NCBI GenBank assembly: GCA_900169235.1
Contig: FWCC01000140.1
Span: forward strand, 62,001 to 126,000
Length of the DNA stretch: 64,000 bases
Direction of reading: 5' to 3'
Source of the DNA: Zarea fungicola
Taxonomy: Eukaryota > Ascomycota > Sordariomycetes > Hypocreales > Cordycipitaceae
The position numbers were made by a program, and so were the translations under genes. The first letter of the stretch is position 1; each line of letters starts with the position of its first letter. This document shows positions 41,198 through 53,631 of the stretch, one piece after another. Below the pieces are notes generated by a model, which did no database searches, was not told where the DNA came from, and saw only the letters and a list, made by a program, of their open reading frames with translations.

Positions 41198-43711
41198 ATG
41201 GCGCGCACAAGAGGGACCGCTCGCAAGAGCACCAGCAGCCTCATGTCTGACAACTCAGACGAGCCTGAGAGCCGCTTCTCCAAATTCAAAGGTGCCTTTG
41301 GCAAGAACGGCGTCGTCTCCGAGTTCGTCTGGAAATGGCGCTGCAAGCTGTTTGGCAACGCCGACAACGACAGCAGCGATGATGATGGCGACGATGAGGA
41401 GGCCGGTGGCGACCCCGTCACAAAAATAATGTACGAGGGTCCCGACTCGGTAACATGGAACTACAACTGGGTAGACTACCCGCCCAAGCAAATCTCCAAG
41501 GCCACGGCGCGCGAGCACGGCCGTGTCGCCATCAAGGTCTTCAAGGTCAAGGATCACGAGAAGCAGTGCATCTCAGGCCGCCTGCCTCTCAAGTACCATA
41601 GCATCCAGGTTCAGAACCTCGCCGTTGTCGCGGCTCTTGCCCCCATCCTGAAGAAGCAGGACTACCACATCTCCGAAACCGAATCAGCAACCTTTAAAGC
41701 GCCTTTCCATGTGCTCTACTTCTGCCAGGATGAAATCAAGGAGCTGTACAAGGGCCTTGCAAAAGACGACATCCTAGCTCCGTACCTGAGGCTCTTCGTC
41801 GACGCAGTCGATTCTGTTCTCAAGGACATGCACACCAAAATGGATAATCTAGGAAGCTCTGGCCTGATCTCTTTTGCCACTGTCTGGACACTGTTCCCCC
41901 GCGGGACGACCGTCTACAGTACCGATCTGGAATCCGAGTTTCTCTGCAGGGTGACCAAGGCCGACTATGTCACCACATCCTCTGGCGAATCCTTCCTGCA
42001 AATCGGCGTCAAGGTCCTTAGATTCAACGGTGATTCGTTTGTCTGGGCTACCAAGATGCTGCGTCTCAACAGTTTTTCTGGAAACAAGCCCATCAAGCAA
42101 CTTCGCCATCACCCCATTGGTTACCACTCCGACATTGCTACTGTATACCAGCGCCTCGAAGAGCGTGGCAAGATGATGCTCGATCTCCAGGGTCTCCAGT
42201 ACCGCTGCTACAACAACGTAGCCCTCTTCTGGCAAGACAGCCGCACAGTCAACAAGCACAATGTCGAGGGCCGCATCCTCATTGACGTCTCAGGCTACCA
42301 AAAGTACCAGGACGACGACCTACACCGCAGCACCGGGAAGCGCAAATCGAAGCGCCGAAACGATGACGAGGATGACACAGATGACTGGGGTGTTGGCGCG
42401 TGGGATGACGACGAAGCCGATTCGGATACGGAGTCTGTCAACCCCTTCTCAGACACAAGCTCCAACTCGTCCTTTGACAGCGACGCCGAAGAGATTGACC
42501 AGCCAGAGAAGCGCACACTCCGCAAACACATTACCGACGCCCAGTGCAAGCGGAACAAGGACATGATGCTGCGCCGCAAGGACGACCTGCCCTTCCTGTA
42601 CGGTCTCGTCGGCGGCTACGCGCTCAAGACGAAGCTCTGGGTCGAGTTTTACATTGAAGACATTGAGCCCATGATCTGGAACGATACGGCCTACTCGCAT
42701 CTCGTGTACGACGAGCAGCAAAAGGACCTCATTCTGTCCTTTGTCCAGCACCACAGCTTCGCCAACACGGCCACACCTGCAAACAACGCACCAGCCGCGG
42801 CGCCGGCCGGCCGTATCGAAACCCCTAGCGATTCCAGCTCGACCGCCAACGAAGAGTCCCAAGTGGTTACGGCCGCCTCGGCCGCGACGACGCCGAAGCG
42901 CACCCTCGCGCCCATCGAGGACGTCATCGTCGGCAAGGGCCAAGGGCTCGTCATCCTCCTGTCCGGCCCGCCCGGCACCGGCAAGACGCTCATGGCCGAG
43001 GCCGTTGCGGACCGCACCCACCGCCCGCTCGTCTACCTGCAGGCCGAGGACCTGGGCACGCACGCGGGCGAGCTGGGCACGCGGCTCAAGCGCTGCCTCA
43101 CCATGGCGGCCGAGTGGAACGCCGTGGTGCTCCTCGACGAGGCCGACGTCTTCATGGCCGAGCGCGACCCCAACAACATCCACCGCAACGAGCTCGTGAG
43201 CATCTTCCTCCGCGAGCTCGAGTACTTTCGCGGCATCCTCTTCCTCACCACCAACCTGTACCAGACCATTGACCCGGCCTTTCGCAGCCGCGTCAGCCTG
43301 CACCTGCTGTTTAGTTCGCTGCCGCGCGACGCCCGCAAGAAGGTGTGGAAGAACTTCATCTCTCGGCTCGCGCCGCAGACCATTACCACCACCAGCAGCG
43401 GCAAGGGCAAGGCAATTGCCGCAGAGGGCGATGATGATGTGGAGGTGGTGGAGGAGGAGGAATGCGTGGAGGAACTGGAGAGAGATGGCGACGGGGGTGT
43501 CGTGGTGCCGACGCTCAGTGAGGCAGACATGGATGAGATTAGCCTGTGGCAGCTGAATGGTCGTGAGATCAAAAACGCCGTCAAGATGGTGCGGACGTGG
43601 TGCGACCACAAGGGCTACGTGATGACGCTGGATAGGCTGGAGAGCGGCATCCGCGTGACGAATCCGTGCGCGACAAAGGGCGCCTTGCTAGATGAGGACT
43701 TGTACAAGTGA
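41198..43711 (+). CDS. AAA ATPase with fungal DUF7025-type N-terminal region
   Basis: Single exon, 837 aa. The N-terminus is acidic and disordered (SSDDDGDDEE near 65). A large conserved region (about 85-380) has the look of the DUF7025 domain of fungal AAA proteins: YKGLAKDDILAPYLRLF, FATVWTLFPRGTTVYSTD and RGKMMLDLQGLQYRCYNN. The AAA module follows: Walker A GPPGTGKT at 590-597, Walker B VVLLDEAD at 643-650, sensor-1 region FLTTNLYQTID, and arginine-finger region AFRSRV. An acidic insert (about 745-765) precedes the lid, which ends INPCATKGALLDEDLY-like. These proteins are abundant in Pezizomycotina; their substrates are mostly unknown. Energy-dependent remodelling of proteins is the general role. 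Its high GC gives a 386-codon false frame on the opposite strand. Confidence 0.92.
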   Translation: MARTRGTARKSTSSLMSDNSDEPESRFSKFKGAFGKNGVVSEFVWKWRCKLFGNADNDSSDDDGDDEEAGGDPVTKIMYEGPDSVTWNYNWVDYPPKQISKATAREHGRVAIKVFKVKDHEKQCISGRLPLKYHSIQVQNLAVVAALAPILKKQDYHISETESATFKAPFHVLYFCQDEIKELYKGLAKDDILAPYLRLFVDAVDSVLKDMHTKMDNLGSSGLISFATVWTLFPRGTTVYSTDLESEFLCRVTKADYVTTSSGESFLQIGVKVLRFNGDSFVWATKMLRLNSFSGNKPIKQLRHHPIGYHSDIATVYQRLEERGKMMLDLQGLQYRCYNNVALFWQDSRTVNKHNVEGRILIDVSGYQKYQDDDLHRSTGKRKSKRRNDDEDDTDDWGVGAWDDDEADSDTESVNPFSDTSSNSSFDSDAEEIDQPEKRTLRKHITDAQCKRNKDMMLRRKDDLPFLYGLVGGYALKTKLWVEFYIEDIEPMIWNDTAYSHLVYDEQQKDLILSFVQHHSFANTATPANNAPAAAPAGRIETPSDSSSTANEESQVVTAASAATTPKRTLAPIEDVIVGKGQGLVILLSGPPGTGKTLMAEAVADRTHRPLVYLQAEDLGTHAGELGTRLKRCLTMAAEWNAVVLLDEADVFMAERDPNNIHRNELVSIFLRELEYFRGILFLTTNLYQTIDPAFRSRVSLHLLFSSLPRDARKKVWKNFISRLAPQTITTTSSGKGKAIAAEGDDDVEVVEEEECVEELERDGDGGVVVPTLSEADMDEISLWQLNGREIKNAVKMVRTWCDHKGYVMTLDRLESGIRVTNPCATKGALLDEDLYK

Positions 43712-43965
43712 AGAGGGAAAAAAACGCTACTACGGGTAGAGTTTGATACATGATCAGCTGGTCTGCATATTTTTGTTTTGGCGTTATTAACGTATCACGA
43801 TTTTGAATCTTTCTTTTCTTGCATAACATTCAATGATGAAAATGCTTGTTTCTTCTATAAATTATGCTTGTTCGTAAATTCATCAACATGTTTGCCGCCC
43901 TTTTATAACTAGATATACACTCCGTTACATTCAATTAATTCCTTTGCAACAGACCATCTTACATT

Positions 43966-45864
43966 TTATTCTTCGTCATCCCCTTCGAGATGCACCTCGT
44001 GCCCACTGCCCTCGTACATACCCAGAGCTGTTATACATCCCACAGCCGAAATGGCAGCAACACTCCACCATCCCCAGGCGACCATGCCAATATCCAATCC
44101 ATACCCGTACCACCATCCCCCGACTACCGGTCCCACGGTCCTAAACCCCGCGGAGACGCTCTGCCCGAGGCCATGAATCGTACCCAGGACACTCGGGTGC
44201 GGGCTGCAGTTGTTGAGCATGATGATGCTCGCGGGCAGCGTAAACGTGCGTGCCGTCACAGCGAGGAACAGCACAAACAGGATGCCCAACCAGAGGCATG
44301 GTCCAGACGCAGGCTCCGGTGCGGCAGTCGACGACGGGAGGATGGCGAGGTACGGCATGATGAAGTAGCAGATGGGGAAGAGGAAAAGAAACCAGCGAAA
44401 TGAGCGCGTGGTTCCTAGACGTGCCTGCACCGGCGGGTAGAGAGTGAGCTGCAGACCCATCCCGATTATGCCGAGAAAGGAGCTAGCGACGCCGACGCTC
44501 GAGGCGGGCATGCCGAGCCCACCGGTGAACAGTAGAGGCAGGTTACGCTTCGCGGCGGTGCTGGAGGCAGAAGGCGATTCCGCAATGTAGCGCGGCGTAG
44601 AGAGAAACAGTGACCAAATGTTGCCAAAGGCGCCGAGATGAAAGTCGTAAAAAGCGGTGGTGACGAGCGTAAATATGACATTTCTTGTCCAAATGCGGGA
44701 GAAGGGAAGTCGTCGAGTAGAGGGGCGGCGCGCCGGCTTCTCTGCAATCCGAGACTGTGCATTGCTGTTGGTATCGTCGTATACTGAAGACGACGATTCT
44801 CCGGTTGAGAGTCGCGCATAGCCGGCGTTTGGCTTGCTACCAAACAGGGCCTTTTTAATTCGTTGGCCAAGGGCGAGGCTCGGATCGTACAGATCTCGTC
44901 GAGATGGCGATGTCTATGTGTCGCAAAGTCAGTCATGAGGAACAGATCAAAGCATAAAAAACCAGAGGTCGGGCATGCTAACCTCTTCGAGAAAGAGCAT
45001 TACAACGGCGGTCACAGACGACAGGGCCAAAAAGTTCATTAGACTGGGCAGCGCAAATGGATACGCCTCAATCCAGCTGTAGCCGAGTAGCCGGCCAGGC
45101 GAAAATATGCCAGGCATGGTCACGGCGGGTGTCGCGAGCATGCCGCCCAAGACTAATATTGGTTAGTTGTGGCTGCATTTGCAAGAGTAATAGTGGCAGT
45201 GTTTGCTGCTGCACGTACATGGGCCAAGGATGTTGGCAATGTTGAAGCTCATTGGAAGAATGAGAAACGCTCTTGACTGATACTTCTTTTCCTTGATATT
45301 TTCGGAAAGCATGGTGCGGCTGTCGGATGAATCTCAGTCAGTACATCATCTAATCGCCAAGCAACAGAATGACGTTTGGCATGTAATCCCGTCACGGCGT
45401 GGCTCAACTTACACGACGCCAACTGTGCCATTCACAGCACCCCCAAACACCCTCCAGAATGCCGCCCAGAAAAATGTCGTCGCAAAGCCGTAGCCAAGAC
45501 AGCTCACCGCTGTGCCCGCCAGCCCAATCGCCACAGCCCGCTTGCGACCACACCAGTGTGCGTCAGCGGCTTTCCCCCAGAGCATCGCCGTCAGGACCTG
45601 CGCGCCGGTGAAGCATGCCTGCAGCAGACCTGCCTGCTTCGACACGGCACCGTCAGAGAGCGAGCCGTCCATGTGCTTGAGCTGGTAAAAGACATAGGCC
45701 TGCATCGAGGCAAACTGCAAAAAGTCGACGAGCCGGCAGAGAAAGAGAATGAAGAGCTGGTCCTTTCGTGGCAGGGAGAGCCATGATACAGGGGCTGGAC
45801 GCCCGGCGGCTGATTTTGGCGGTGGCTGCTTCTCGACATCGCCCTCTGAGTTTACTCGAGCCAT
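43966..45864 (-). CDS. MFS transporter
   Basis: Four exons on the minus strand: 45413-45864, 45219-45319, 44983-45152 and 43966-44913; 556 aa. Introns are 93, 66 and 69 nt with GTAAGT, GTACGT and GTTAGC donors and YAG acceptors. The start at 45864 has context AATCATGGC. The N-terminal half has MFS motif A in GKAADAHWCGRKRA after the second helix, and the early stretch FLCRLVDFLQFASMQAYVFYQLK typical of the fungal YCR023C-like family. A cytoplasmic loop of about 90 residues (SPSRRDLYDPSLALGQRIKKALF... to SRIW) joins the halves. The C-terminal half has further helices and ends in an acidic tail (HLEGDDEE). It is a plasma- or vacuolar-membrane proton-driven exporter by family; the substrate is unknown. 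Confidence 0.88.
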
Positions 45865-48800
45865 GATTTCAGCTCTACCGAAAACAATCAAATTGAATTG
45901 AAGGGAGAGAGCACCGCCCCCCCTTTTGGTGTGTAAGCAGGCAACCCAAGGGAGTGCAAGGTCTCAATTGAAACAAGTTTCCAAAAGGAAACGCATCTAG
46001 TTGATACTGTAGCGTGTATGATGCATTGCCATGCCAAGAGCTGGCAAAGTTCTATGGGAATGTAGTCAGAGCATGAGGAGGGAAAAACTACGCAAAATTA
46101 TGCAAAGGATATAGTTTTACAATGGAGTCCGTAGTAAGAGCTGGAAAGGAGAGCCATTTTAGATCAAATAGGTATGACCACAATTATCCGTGGTGCGGAT
46201 CGCCATGATGCAACGGCAGGATGTCACCCCGCGTGGCACACGTTGCGCTCTCCTTGCTTACGCGAGACGGGCTGAGCTCCGAAAGTTGCTGGAACTAAAA
46301 CGGGCACATAGGAGCCAAAAAGGACGATATTACTACTTGGTAGATTATGGCTTCAGGCGGCGCATGAAAATGGTGGGGTCAACTCGGCGACGGTTCTGTT
46401 TCTTGTGGCCCGTCCACTGCCAAGTCGAATTTAGGCAAAGGTTCCCAGTTGAAACCTTCTGCTACTCGTAAATATCAGGCAGGAAGCAAAAATCAGAAAC
46501 AAAGTTTGGCCGGTGCACCTGACGGTATCATTAGTCAAGATCAAAAAAGCAAAATTCCTCTCAGCTCCATTCCTGGCGGAGACAAGCAGGGGGTCTCCAT
46601 ACGGTATGGACAAACCCAAGCCGCTGGTTGCATGGCGCACCCCCACCTTTGCCGGTACTTCGTTTTGGCGATGAAAATGCTTATTCGGGGCGGTCCAGAG
46701 AGGGCCGAGGAGTTCGAAACTGGCCAGGGGGTGTACTTTGGGCTGCGGTTCTCGCAAATGAAAGAGCTCCTTCATGACGCCAGTGGCAGGGATGCGCACC
46801 AACCAGAAACCCAAACTCATACTGGTAGGCAAGGGTGAAATTCACAGGAATGGTGTTTGCTTTTGGCTTCGGAGCATAGAAGCAAAATTGAAGCTCAAAA
46901 TAGAAGGCTTACTTTTTTAGCGGAATTTTTCCATTGCAATCGGTAGGGTTACCTTGCAACGGTGCAAAAAGCCTACCTGCAGACCAAGTCAGATCGCACA
47001 GGCCTTCCTCCAGCTTTCTCGTGCAGGTACGTGGTACCGAGTCAGGTTGCACTGTGCCGTGTGCTTGGCGTCTCGATTCGGTACAGCTGTTGGCGAAACC
47101 CGGTGTGGCTGCTCTTTTGTCTCTTCGTCTTCTCCCCTCGAGGTCTCTCAGGCAGTTCATCCACAGGCCCCTTTACCCCCCTCATAGTGTCCACTCATAC
47201 TGTGCATGTGCCGTCTACTAAGTAGTAATACTGGGTAGCATCTAGCAATCATGGATGCAATATTGGCGCCGCCTTGCGGGGGGAAGATGGTTGTGGGACA
47301 GGAAAGCCACTCTACAAGGCCCGCAGCGAAACAATGGGCACTATTCAGTTGCTCTTCTTCTGCCCTACAAGCTAAGCTGCGCGGCAACGCGGGCGGCGAT
47401 TTGAAGAGAGAAGAGGGAGTGGGAATGCCTGCAGGTTCTAGACCTCGGGAGCCATCGAGAGTCGAGCTTGTCCAAGGATTCCCCTTTTTATTTCAAACTG
47501 GCTATAATTGTGTGTTCTGCAATGTCCTTTTGTTAGGATGAAGTAATAGTGAGAATCATCACAGTCAGCGAAAGTGAAAATACGGGGGCCCAGTACGGGA
47601 TTGAGCCACGTTTGCTGATCTTGGTAGGACGTGGCGGTTTCTTCATCTATCTGTAGTTGGCCGATAACAACAGCCCATTGTTCCTCGTAGCCACCCCCTG
47701 GTCGGGCATTGTCGGTCATCCAGCCGCCGCGAAGAAAACAAGACTTTGCTGGGCAATCCGTTTCAGTATCAGAATACATGCTTGCGTACGCGTTAGTCCT
47801 TTCGGTGACTTTCTCGGCCGTTGGTCCGTAGCTGAGCTGGCCATTACTACATCTGCATGAAACCAAAGGGTTGGTGGCGCAATTTTGGCTGGGCCAATCT
47901 CGTAGTGGCTGGCGCTCAGCTTGGCGAGCGTCTACGCCGCTCCCGCCATTTCGGTCAGCAAGGCATAATCAACAGGTCCGTCTGGGCTCGTACAAAAGGC
48001 AACATTTCTCTCCCCAAATTATCATGTATCCGCTTGCCATGGCCGCAACTGGAGACAATACTCGGCGACGGTGCCTCAAATTGAAGATACCCGTTGCAAT
48101 AACCCTTTCCGTCCCCAGTCCGATGTGGCGTTTTGGTCTAATATAACCAGTGTTACAAGACAGTCCAGGGTCTCGGAGTGACCGCAAACCAATCTGCCTT
48201 AGCAGCACAGGCCGCAAAAGTAAATCGAAAACGGTATTCCAGGTAGTAAATGCTTGGATTTCCTTAGTTTGGACGCTGCTCAGGAGTGGGGCGTGGCTGT
48301 AGTCAAGTCAGGCCGACTAACACCGAATCGTTGCGCTATCCGAGATTCGAGTTCGAACGATGCGGTGCGGCTGATATTTATTCTGCGCCAGGTTGAGCTG
48401 TGGTTGAGTTCATTAACCATACAGTCGTGCCGTCAATGGCGCACAGCTAAAGGATATGAGCAGTCAAGCAGTGTGGTCTTGTGCAGTTGAGAGGACAACG
48501 GTGGTGGCACGACTACACCAACAGTTGGCCGTGGTTGCTTAGAGCGACGTCACCATGCATCTTTGGTCGTCTCATCTCCGAGTGCAGAGGGCGTACTTGT
48601 GTCCAAGTTTCGAAGAGAGCTTATGCAGGTTCTACCAGTAGTCCACGCACGCAAGTGGTCCTGCATTACTTTTACACAATAGAACCCGCTCTGATCGTCA
48701 AAGTTGAACGTCCGATTGCATTTCCGTTCCGTGCCCGCACTTTGCTTATTACCACCCAGGATTCAAGTTCTCCATCCAATAATAGCAGTAAGCAGGTCCC

Positions 48801-51800
48801 ACGCTGGTGGAATATGGGGACCTGCGACATATTTTTCTATCTTGTTTAATCTTTTGTTTCTTATCAACGGAATATTCTGGGGTAATCTGACTGTGACGCA
48901 ACGTGGGCAGCCACATGGCAGACGTACCTTAGCGCCTCTCAACTGGTTCCAAGAGCTGGTCACTTATCTGAGACAGTTGAACTCTTGGAATGATGGGAGC
49001 CTGCGATGACCAGGCGCAAAGGAACAGCCACATTTTCGGACACCGCCGTCTAATCATCGTACATGGCGTAAACTGGCGAATCCTTCCATCGCGGATTTCT
49101 GCAAGGCAATGCAGGTCGGATCAAGCGGCACGCGCCGCGTTCATCGTGAGTGGTCCCCTGCCTTCGTCTAAGTTGAAAGGAGGCGCTGGACCAGGAGTAA
49201 TAATAGGTATCCATCTTGTGTATGCAGACAATGGTGTGGTTCCGGGCTACAAATGGTAAGCAGTTTCAGTGGCCCTTGGCGCTGTCACGAAAAGGTTCTG
49301 CATGCCATTGAGCTCACTTGGCTGGGCTGATGTAATACAGGTGGTTAGCTCATAGTGGTGAGACTTTGCTGGGGCCCAGCTAGGCCGCACTGATGCAAAG
49401 TCAGACCTTAATAATGGATCCAGCATGTACGTCGATTGAAGCATTCGGAAGCCTTTCCCAATTTTGACATTTGAAAAAGGGTCAAAGCTGCGGAGTACTG
49501 CAGCTCGGTGGGTGGCAGTGCTAAAATGGTTCCTGCTGTTCGTATGGCTGGTGCCTGTACGGAGGAGGGACGGACTAGGGGTAGCTGTGCTGGCTTTTGA
49601 ATCCCGTCGCAAATTGTTATGCAGCTAAAACAGCAGCATGCAGGTTTGATAATGCACTTCGGTCCCAAGAAGAGAAAATGCATGACTCCATCGCCGATGG
49701 TATGGGGTATGTCCAGCCGACTTTTCTAGGTCTCTTTCCAAGCCGAGGAGTTGGTGCAAAATGTGTAGCTACTGCATCGGCGCGCGACTCGGACGTGAGT
49801 CGGGAATGACGTACAGCACAAAATCGGTCAGACTCCAATGCTCTTATCTTGAAAGGTGCTCTGGGCACATGGTGTCTGCAAGCCATGCCTGCCACGCGAG
49901 TCGAAAATTAGAGTTTACCTGCGGCGACGTTGGACGTGAGGTAATGTCGCAGTGCATGCTGGTGGGACTTGGCACGCTGTGGCAGAACCACACATGGTTC
50001 CTGTTGCTTCTGATGGGATGGTCAACAACGGCGGCTGTATGGTTGCTGCAGTTTTGGCCTAGGCATGGCGCACGGGCAATATCCAGCCAAACGGATGACG
50101 GATGACTGCATCGGGTCAGACCTTTTACCGTTGTTGCAGAATGAACAGGGTCAGGGTATCCGGACTGTTGGCCGCGGCCTGCTGGATAGTAACCGTGGGG
50201 ATTCGGGATAGAGTTTTTTTTATCGGTAATGAGCTTATTGGCGGTTCATTGTTCAGGCCATCCGGACAATTCCGCTATTGGGCTCGCTAATGCCGCAGAG
50301 AGGATAAGCAAGCATATTTTAACTATCAATGGAATTGTTATTTCCTGTTGCTTTGTATGGCCGGCTGCATGGACGGAGTTGGTATGTAATAAACCACGCC
50401 AATCAAGATACGGGAGGGGAGAGTGTACCGGACAAAGTCTTGCCGACAAGCACGGCAAATCCGGCAACATTAGCAGATACTAGCCTTGGGGGGTGGTGTA
50501 AGGCAGAGTAATATCTGTCGGTGATTTGCTTGGGATTTACATGCATGTCCAGCTTCGGTGCGCGTGGCGACAATAATGCCTCGCTTTTTGGCGTACTGAT
50601 GGATGAAATGCGACCTTGTTGATGAGGTAGCAGTGGTGTTTGTTCTGTTACATGAGTGACGAAGAAAGAAAGCCACCATCGCTAGCAGTGTTGGTGGCGG
50701 CCAGTAAGGGAGACGGTGGCTGTACAGGGGCATAAGGTTTCCCCCAACCCTATTTACAGTGCTGCGACGGTGCTGCAGGACAACAAACCGGTACCAAGCA
50801 AAGGTGTGCTAGCAGACCGCTGTAGCAAACGGCTGCATAGCCAGATCTGGCCCGTTAACCAGGTACAGCCAGCCAGTCAGAGACCTTCATCCGCCCAGCT
50901 TCCAAGGCAGTACCAGTAGCATCGTCTCGCCAGCAGACCTCCAGCGATCAACTGACAAGTGACAACTCATAACCGCCATCTTGCACCAGACTGCAGCAGA
51001 CAAACAAATGCAGATTTCAACCAACTGCATCTCCGCCACCTCGCAGGAACTGTCCTCAGCCATGTAAGACTTTCTCCACAGCTTCCAACTTCCATCCAGC
51101 TTCACCGTCCCTCTCACCAACGCCTTCGTTGCTACTCTACAAACGGACAGGAATTACGATGCCACACGCCCCGGTTCCACTGAATTATGGTATAGCTGCT
51201 TGGCTTGATTATTCCGCCAAAGATATCCATCGCCACGGTAGCTCTGAGGACTCTTTTTTTGCAACCCATTCGGTTGCCCAGGCGTTGGTGCGTGCTCTGG
51301 AGGCCACCCATCTGCAAACGACGGAGAGCGTAAAAAACGGCAGAGGACAAACAAGTTTGTACATTGGCTCGCGAACCTCGACAACATCTACATCTTTTGG
51401 AACGAACGCCTCCTTCCCTCCGAAGCCTTGCATGTCATTGATGAGCTGGCTATGGAGCTGTCACTGCTTCCGCGGCAACGCTAACGCACATTTCAGCGGT
51501 ACCAATAATTCTTACTCTACTACGTCCTTGTTTAGTAGAGTGTCATGCAAGCAAGCTGTTTTGTGGCCGGGCTATTGACAATGTCTCCGGTTTTCATTAA
51601 CACGGACTGTCTAGCTGCCAGCAGGACAAGGACCTGCCTGCGACACCCGTGACGTATACTGTTGGGTGCTTGCATACCAAAGCCAGTTCCTCAGAAGCCA
51701 ACAAAACGTAGACTGGCGGCCTCGCCGCTTGTGTGCTACCGCCCGCCTGGATAACTCGTCCGTCGTTTTCTGCGACATCCGACCGTCCGATAGAAACTAG

Positions 51801-52715
51801 GCGAGCTGCGCCGTGTAACATGCACGCCTGTAGCGCACAAACGGAACAAGGGCAAGCAAGACAGCATCTCAGAGAAGGGGACTTATTACTCCCTTCGAGA
51901 AGGCTCACACGTTATTCGTCGTGTGGCTGACGCTCACCGTGGTGGTGTCCCCCGACACTTGGGTCCGCATCGGTTCGAGCTCACTCAGATCCACCACACC
52001 ATTCAGTCTGCACTACCGCTTCCTTTTTACGACTAAAACCACGCCGAATCCATTTAATAAAACGCCATGGCTCAGGTGGGTCAGCTACCAGTATGCTTTC
52101 TAGGATTAGAATCTTGCCCATACGGCTCCATAGTTTCTGGCACTGTACCAGTTCTTGCGCCAACTTTTGCACGCCCGTCGTCTTGGTCCCTGACGCTGGA
52201 TGGCCGGCCATCTGCGCCGCACAGGCACAACCAGGGCAAAGTCTCCGTGTCATTGCTCGACGGGATCGTCCTCCTCTGCCAGCAGGACCGTTACCAAAAG
52301 TTCATTAGCGACGCCCGCACTGGACTTTAATATCCCGACGTCCCCCCTTCTCCGCCCTTGTTTTACTTAAACCTCAACCTTGATTCACTTGTCTTATATC
52401 GCATCAGCCCAAACCGAATTGCTCTTGTCGTCTCTTTTCTACATTCTCTTCAACAATCTGCCTACTACTTTGTCGTTAGTACCAACACGCAAACATCATC
52501 ATATCTCTTTTCTGGTCCGTCACTGTAGAGCCACGACACTTGGTTCTCTCACTTGCTGTTCTTGAGACCGACAGTCCAAAACGTTGTCAGCAACACAACT
52601 GACGTGGCTGTTGGTGTCTCTGTATCTAGCAATTCAACCTCGTCTTGCTCTGTTAACCACGGCGGCCACGTTCTTCATCCCCTGCTAAACGGTTCGCCCG
52701 TTTGCATCCATCACA
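45865..52715. other. 6.85-kb region without a convincing gene
   Basis: The gap between divergent MFS (-) and sulfotransferase (+) genes. Frames are short, lack good ATG contexts, and none joins by plausible splicing to a known domain. One Cys-containing frame (47438-47852, minus strand) is noted separately. Base composition appears near that of the flanks rather than strongly AT-rich, so heavy RIP is not obvious by eye. The rightmost ~400 bp (52330-52715) is CT-rich and presumably promoter/leader. Confidence 0.5.
47438..47852 (-). other. possible orphan exon or pseudogene of a Cys-containing protein
   Basis: An open frame of about 138 codons begins just after an acceptor-like TTTCATGCAG. It reads CSNGQLSYGPTAEKVTER, then TDCPAKSCFLRGGWMTD, then WAVVIGQLQIDEETATSY and FADCDDSHYYFILTKGHC. 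The spread of Cys and the mixed composition look more protein-like than other frames in this gap. No upstream exon with a signal peptide was found within about 400 bp. It could be a relic, a lineage-specific secreted protein, or chance. Confidence 0.2.
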
Positions 52716-53631
52716 ATGTCTTACTCGGCTGAGTTCACACCCCGGCCGTCGACAGACATCTTCACCCATGATACCGACATCAACCGCCGCAATTGCCGCC
52801 GCGTGGTACCAATGAGGGTCCTCATTCTCGGTCTAGGCAGGACTGGCACAGCCTGTATGTAATTTTGACACGGCCCAGGCTTTATCCTTTTCTGTTTCGA
52901 ATTCGCCACTAACAGCCTCAGCCATGCGTGCTGCCATGAAACGCCTCGGCTATTTTGACACCTATCATATGATGAACTGCTCCATCGAGAACCCCTCCGA
53001 TGCCCTCATGTGGATGGATGCCCTGGCCGCCAAGTACGACGGCAAGGGCCCCAAGTTTACTCGCGCCGAATGGGATCAACTCCTCGGTCACTGCCAGGCT
53101 GTTTGCGACTGGCCCAGTATTGCCTTTGCCAAGGAACTCATCGAGGCATATCCTGAAGCCAAGGTGGTCCTCACAAACCGCGATGTACATTCCTGGCACG
53201 CCTCAACAATGAAGACTGTCTACTGGCGTGTCACCGACAGACACCTGCGCTGGCTTTCTCACTTTGACTGGGCGGCCAGTCTGTACTATCCGATGCTGAA
53301 GAAGTTCTTTGACACCTTCTTTGAGGGCGACTTTCCCAATCGCGGCAAGGAGATCTTCGAGCGCCACTACGCCGAGGTTCGCAGCCTCGTGCCTCCCGAG
53401 AAGCTACTCGAGTACCGCGTCACCGATGGCTGGGAGCCTTTGTGCAACTTCCTCGAGGTCCCCATTCCCAAGGAGTCCGCCTTTCCCAATGTCAACGATA
53501 ATGCCAACTTTGTCGCTCGCTCCAAGGCTCGCAACTGGGCACAGACCTATAACGTCTTGGTCCGATACATGGTCTGGCTGTTGTTTTCTCTCATTACCTT
53601 CTTGGCCCTTTTCCGTCTTCTCACTGCTTAA
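52716..53631 (+). CDS. sulfotransferase-like (P-loop) family protein with C-terminal membrane tail
   Basis: Exons 52716-52854 and 52922-53631, with a 67-nt intron (GTATGT...CACTAAC...CTCAG), give 282 aa. The nucleotide-binding loop is VLILGLGRTGTASMRAAM (about 36-53), assembled across the intron. Next come GYFDTYHMM, EAYPEAKVVLTNRDVHSWHAS (a PAPS-type 3'-phosphate region), then ERHYAEVRSLVPPEKLLEYRVTDGWEPLCNFLEVPIP, which matches the conserved core of the fungal Sulfotransfer_4 (PF17784) family. The C-terminus has a hydrophobic helix (MVWLLFSLITFLALFRLL), so the protein may be tail-anchored with the catalytic part in the cytosol. Substrate unknown; whether these proteins transfer sulfate at all is often untested. 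Confidence 0.88.

Noticed and set aside
42449..43609. 386-codon minus-strand frame inside the AAA ATPase
   Set aside because: It is antisense to a gene with clear Walker motifs, and its His/Gly/Arg/Leu-rich composition comes from GC-rich third positions.
48290..48375. tRNA-like stretch with GAGTTCGAACG
   Set aside because: The T-arm position 61 would be G rather than C, and no acceptor stem or anticodon arm can be folded around it.
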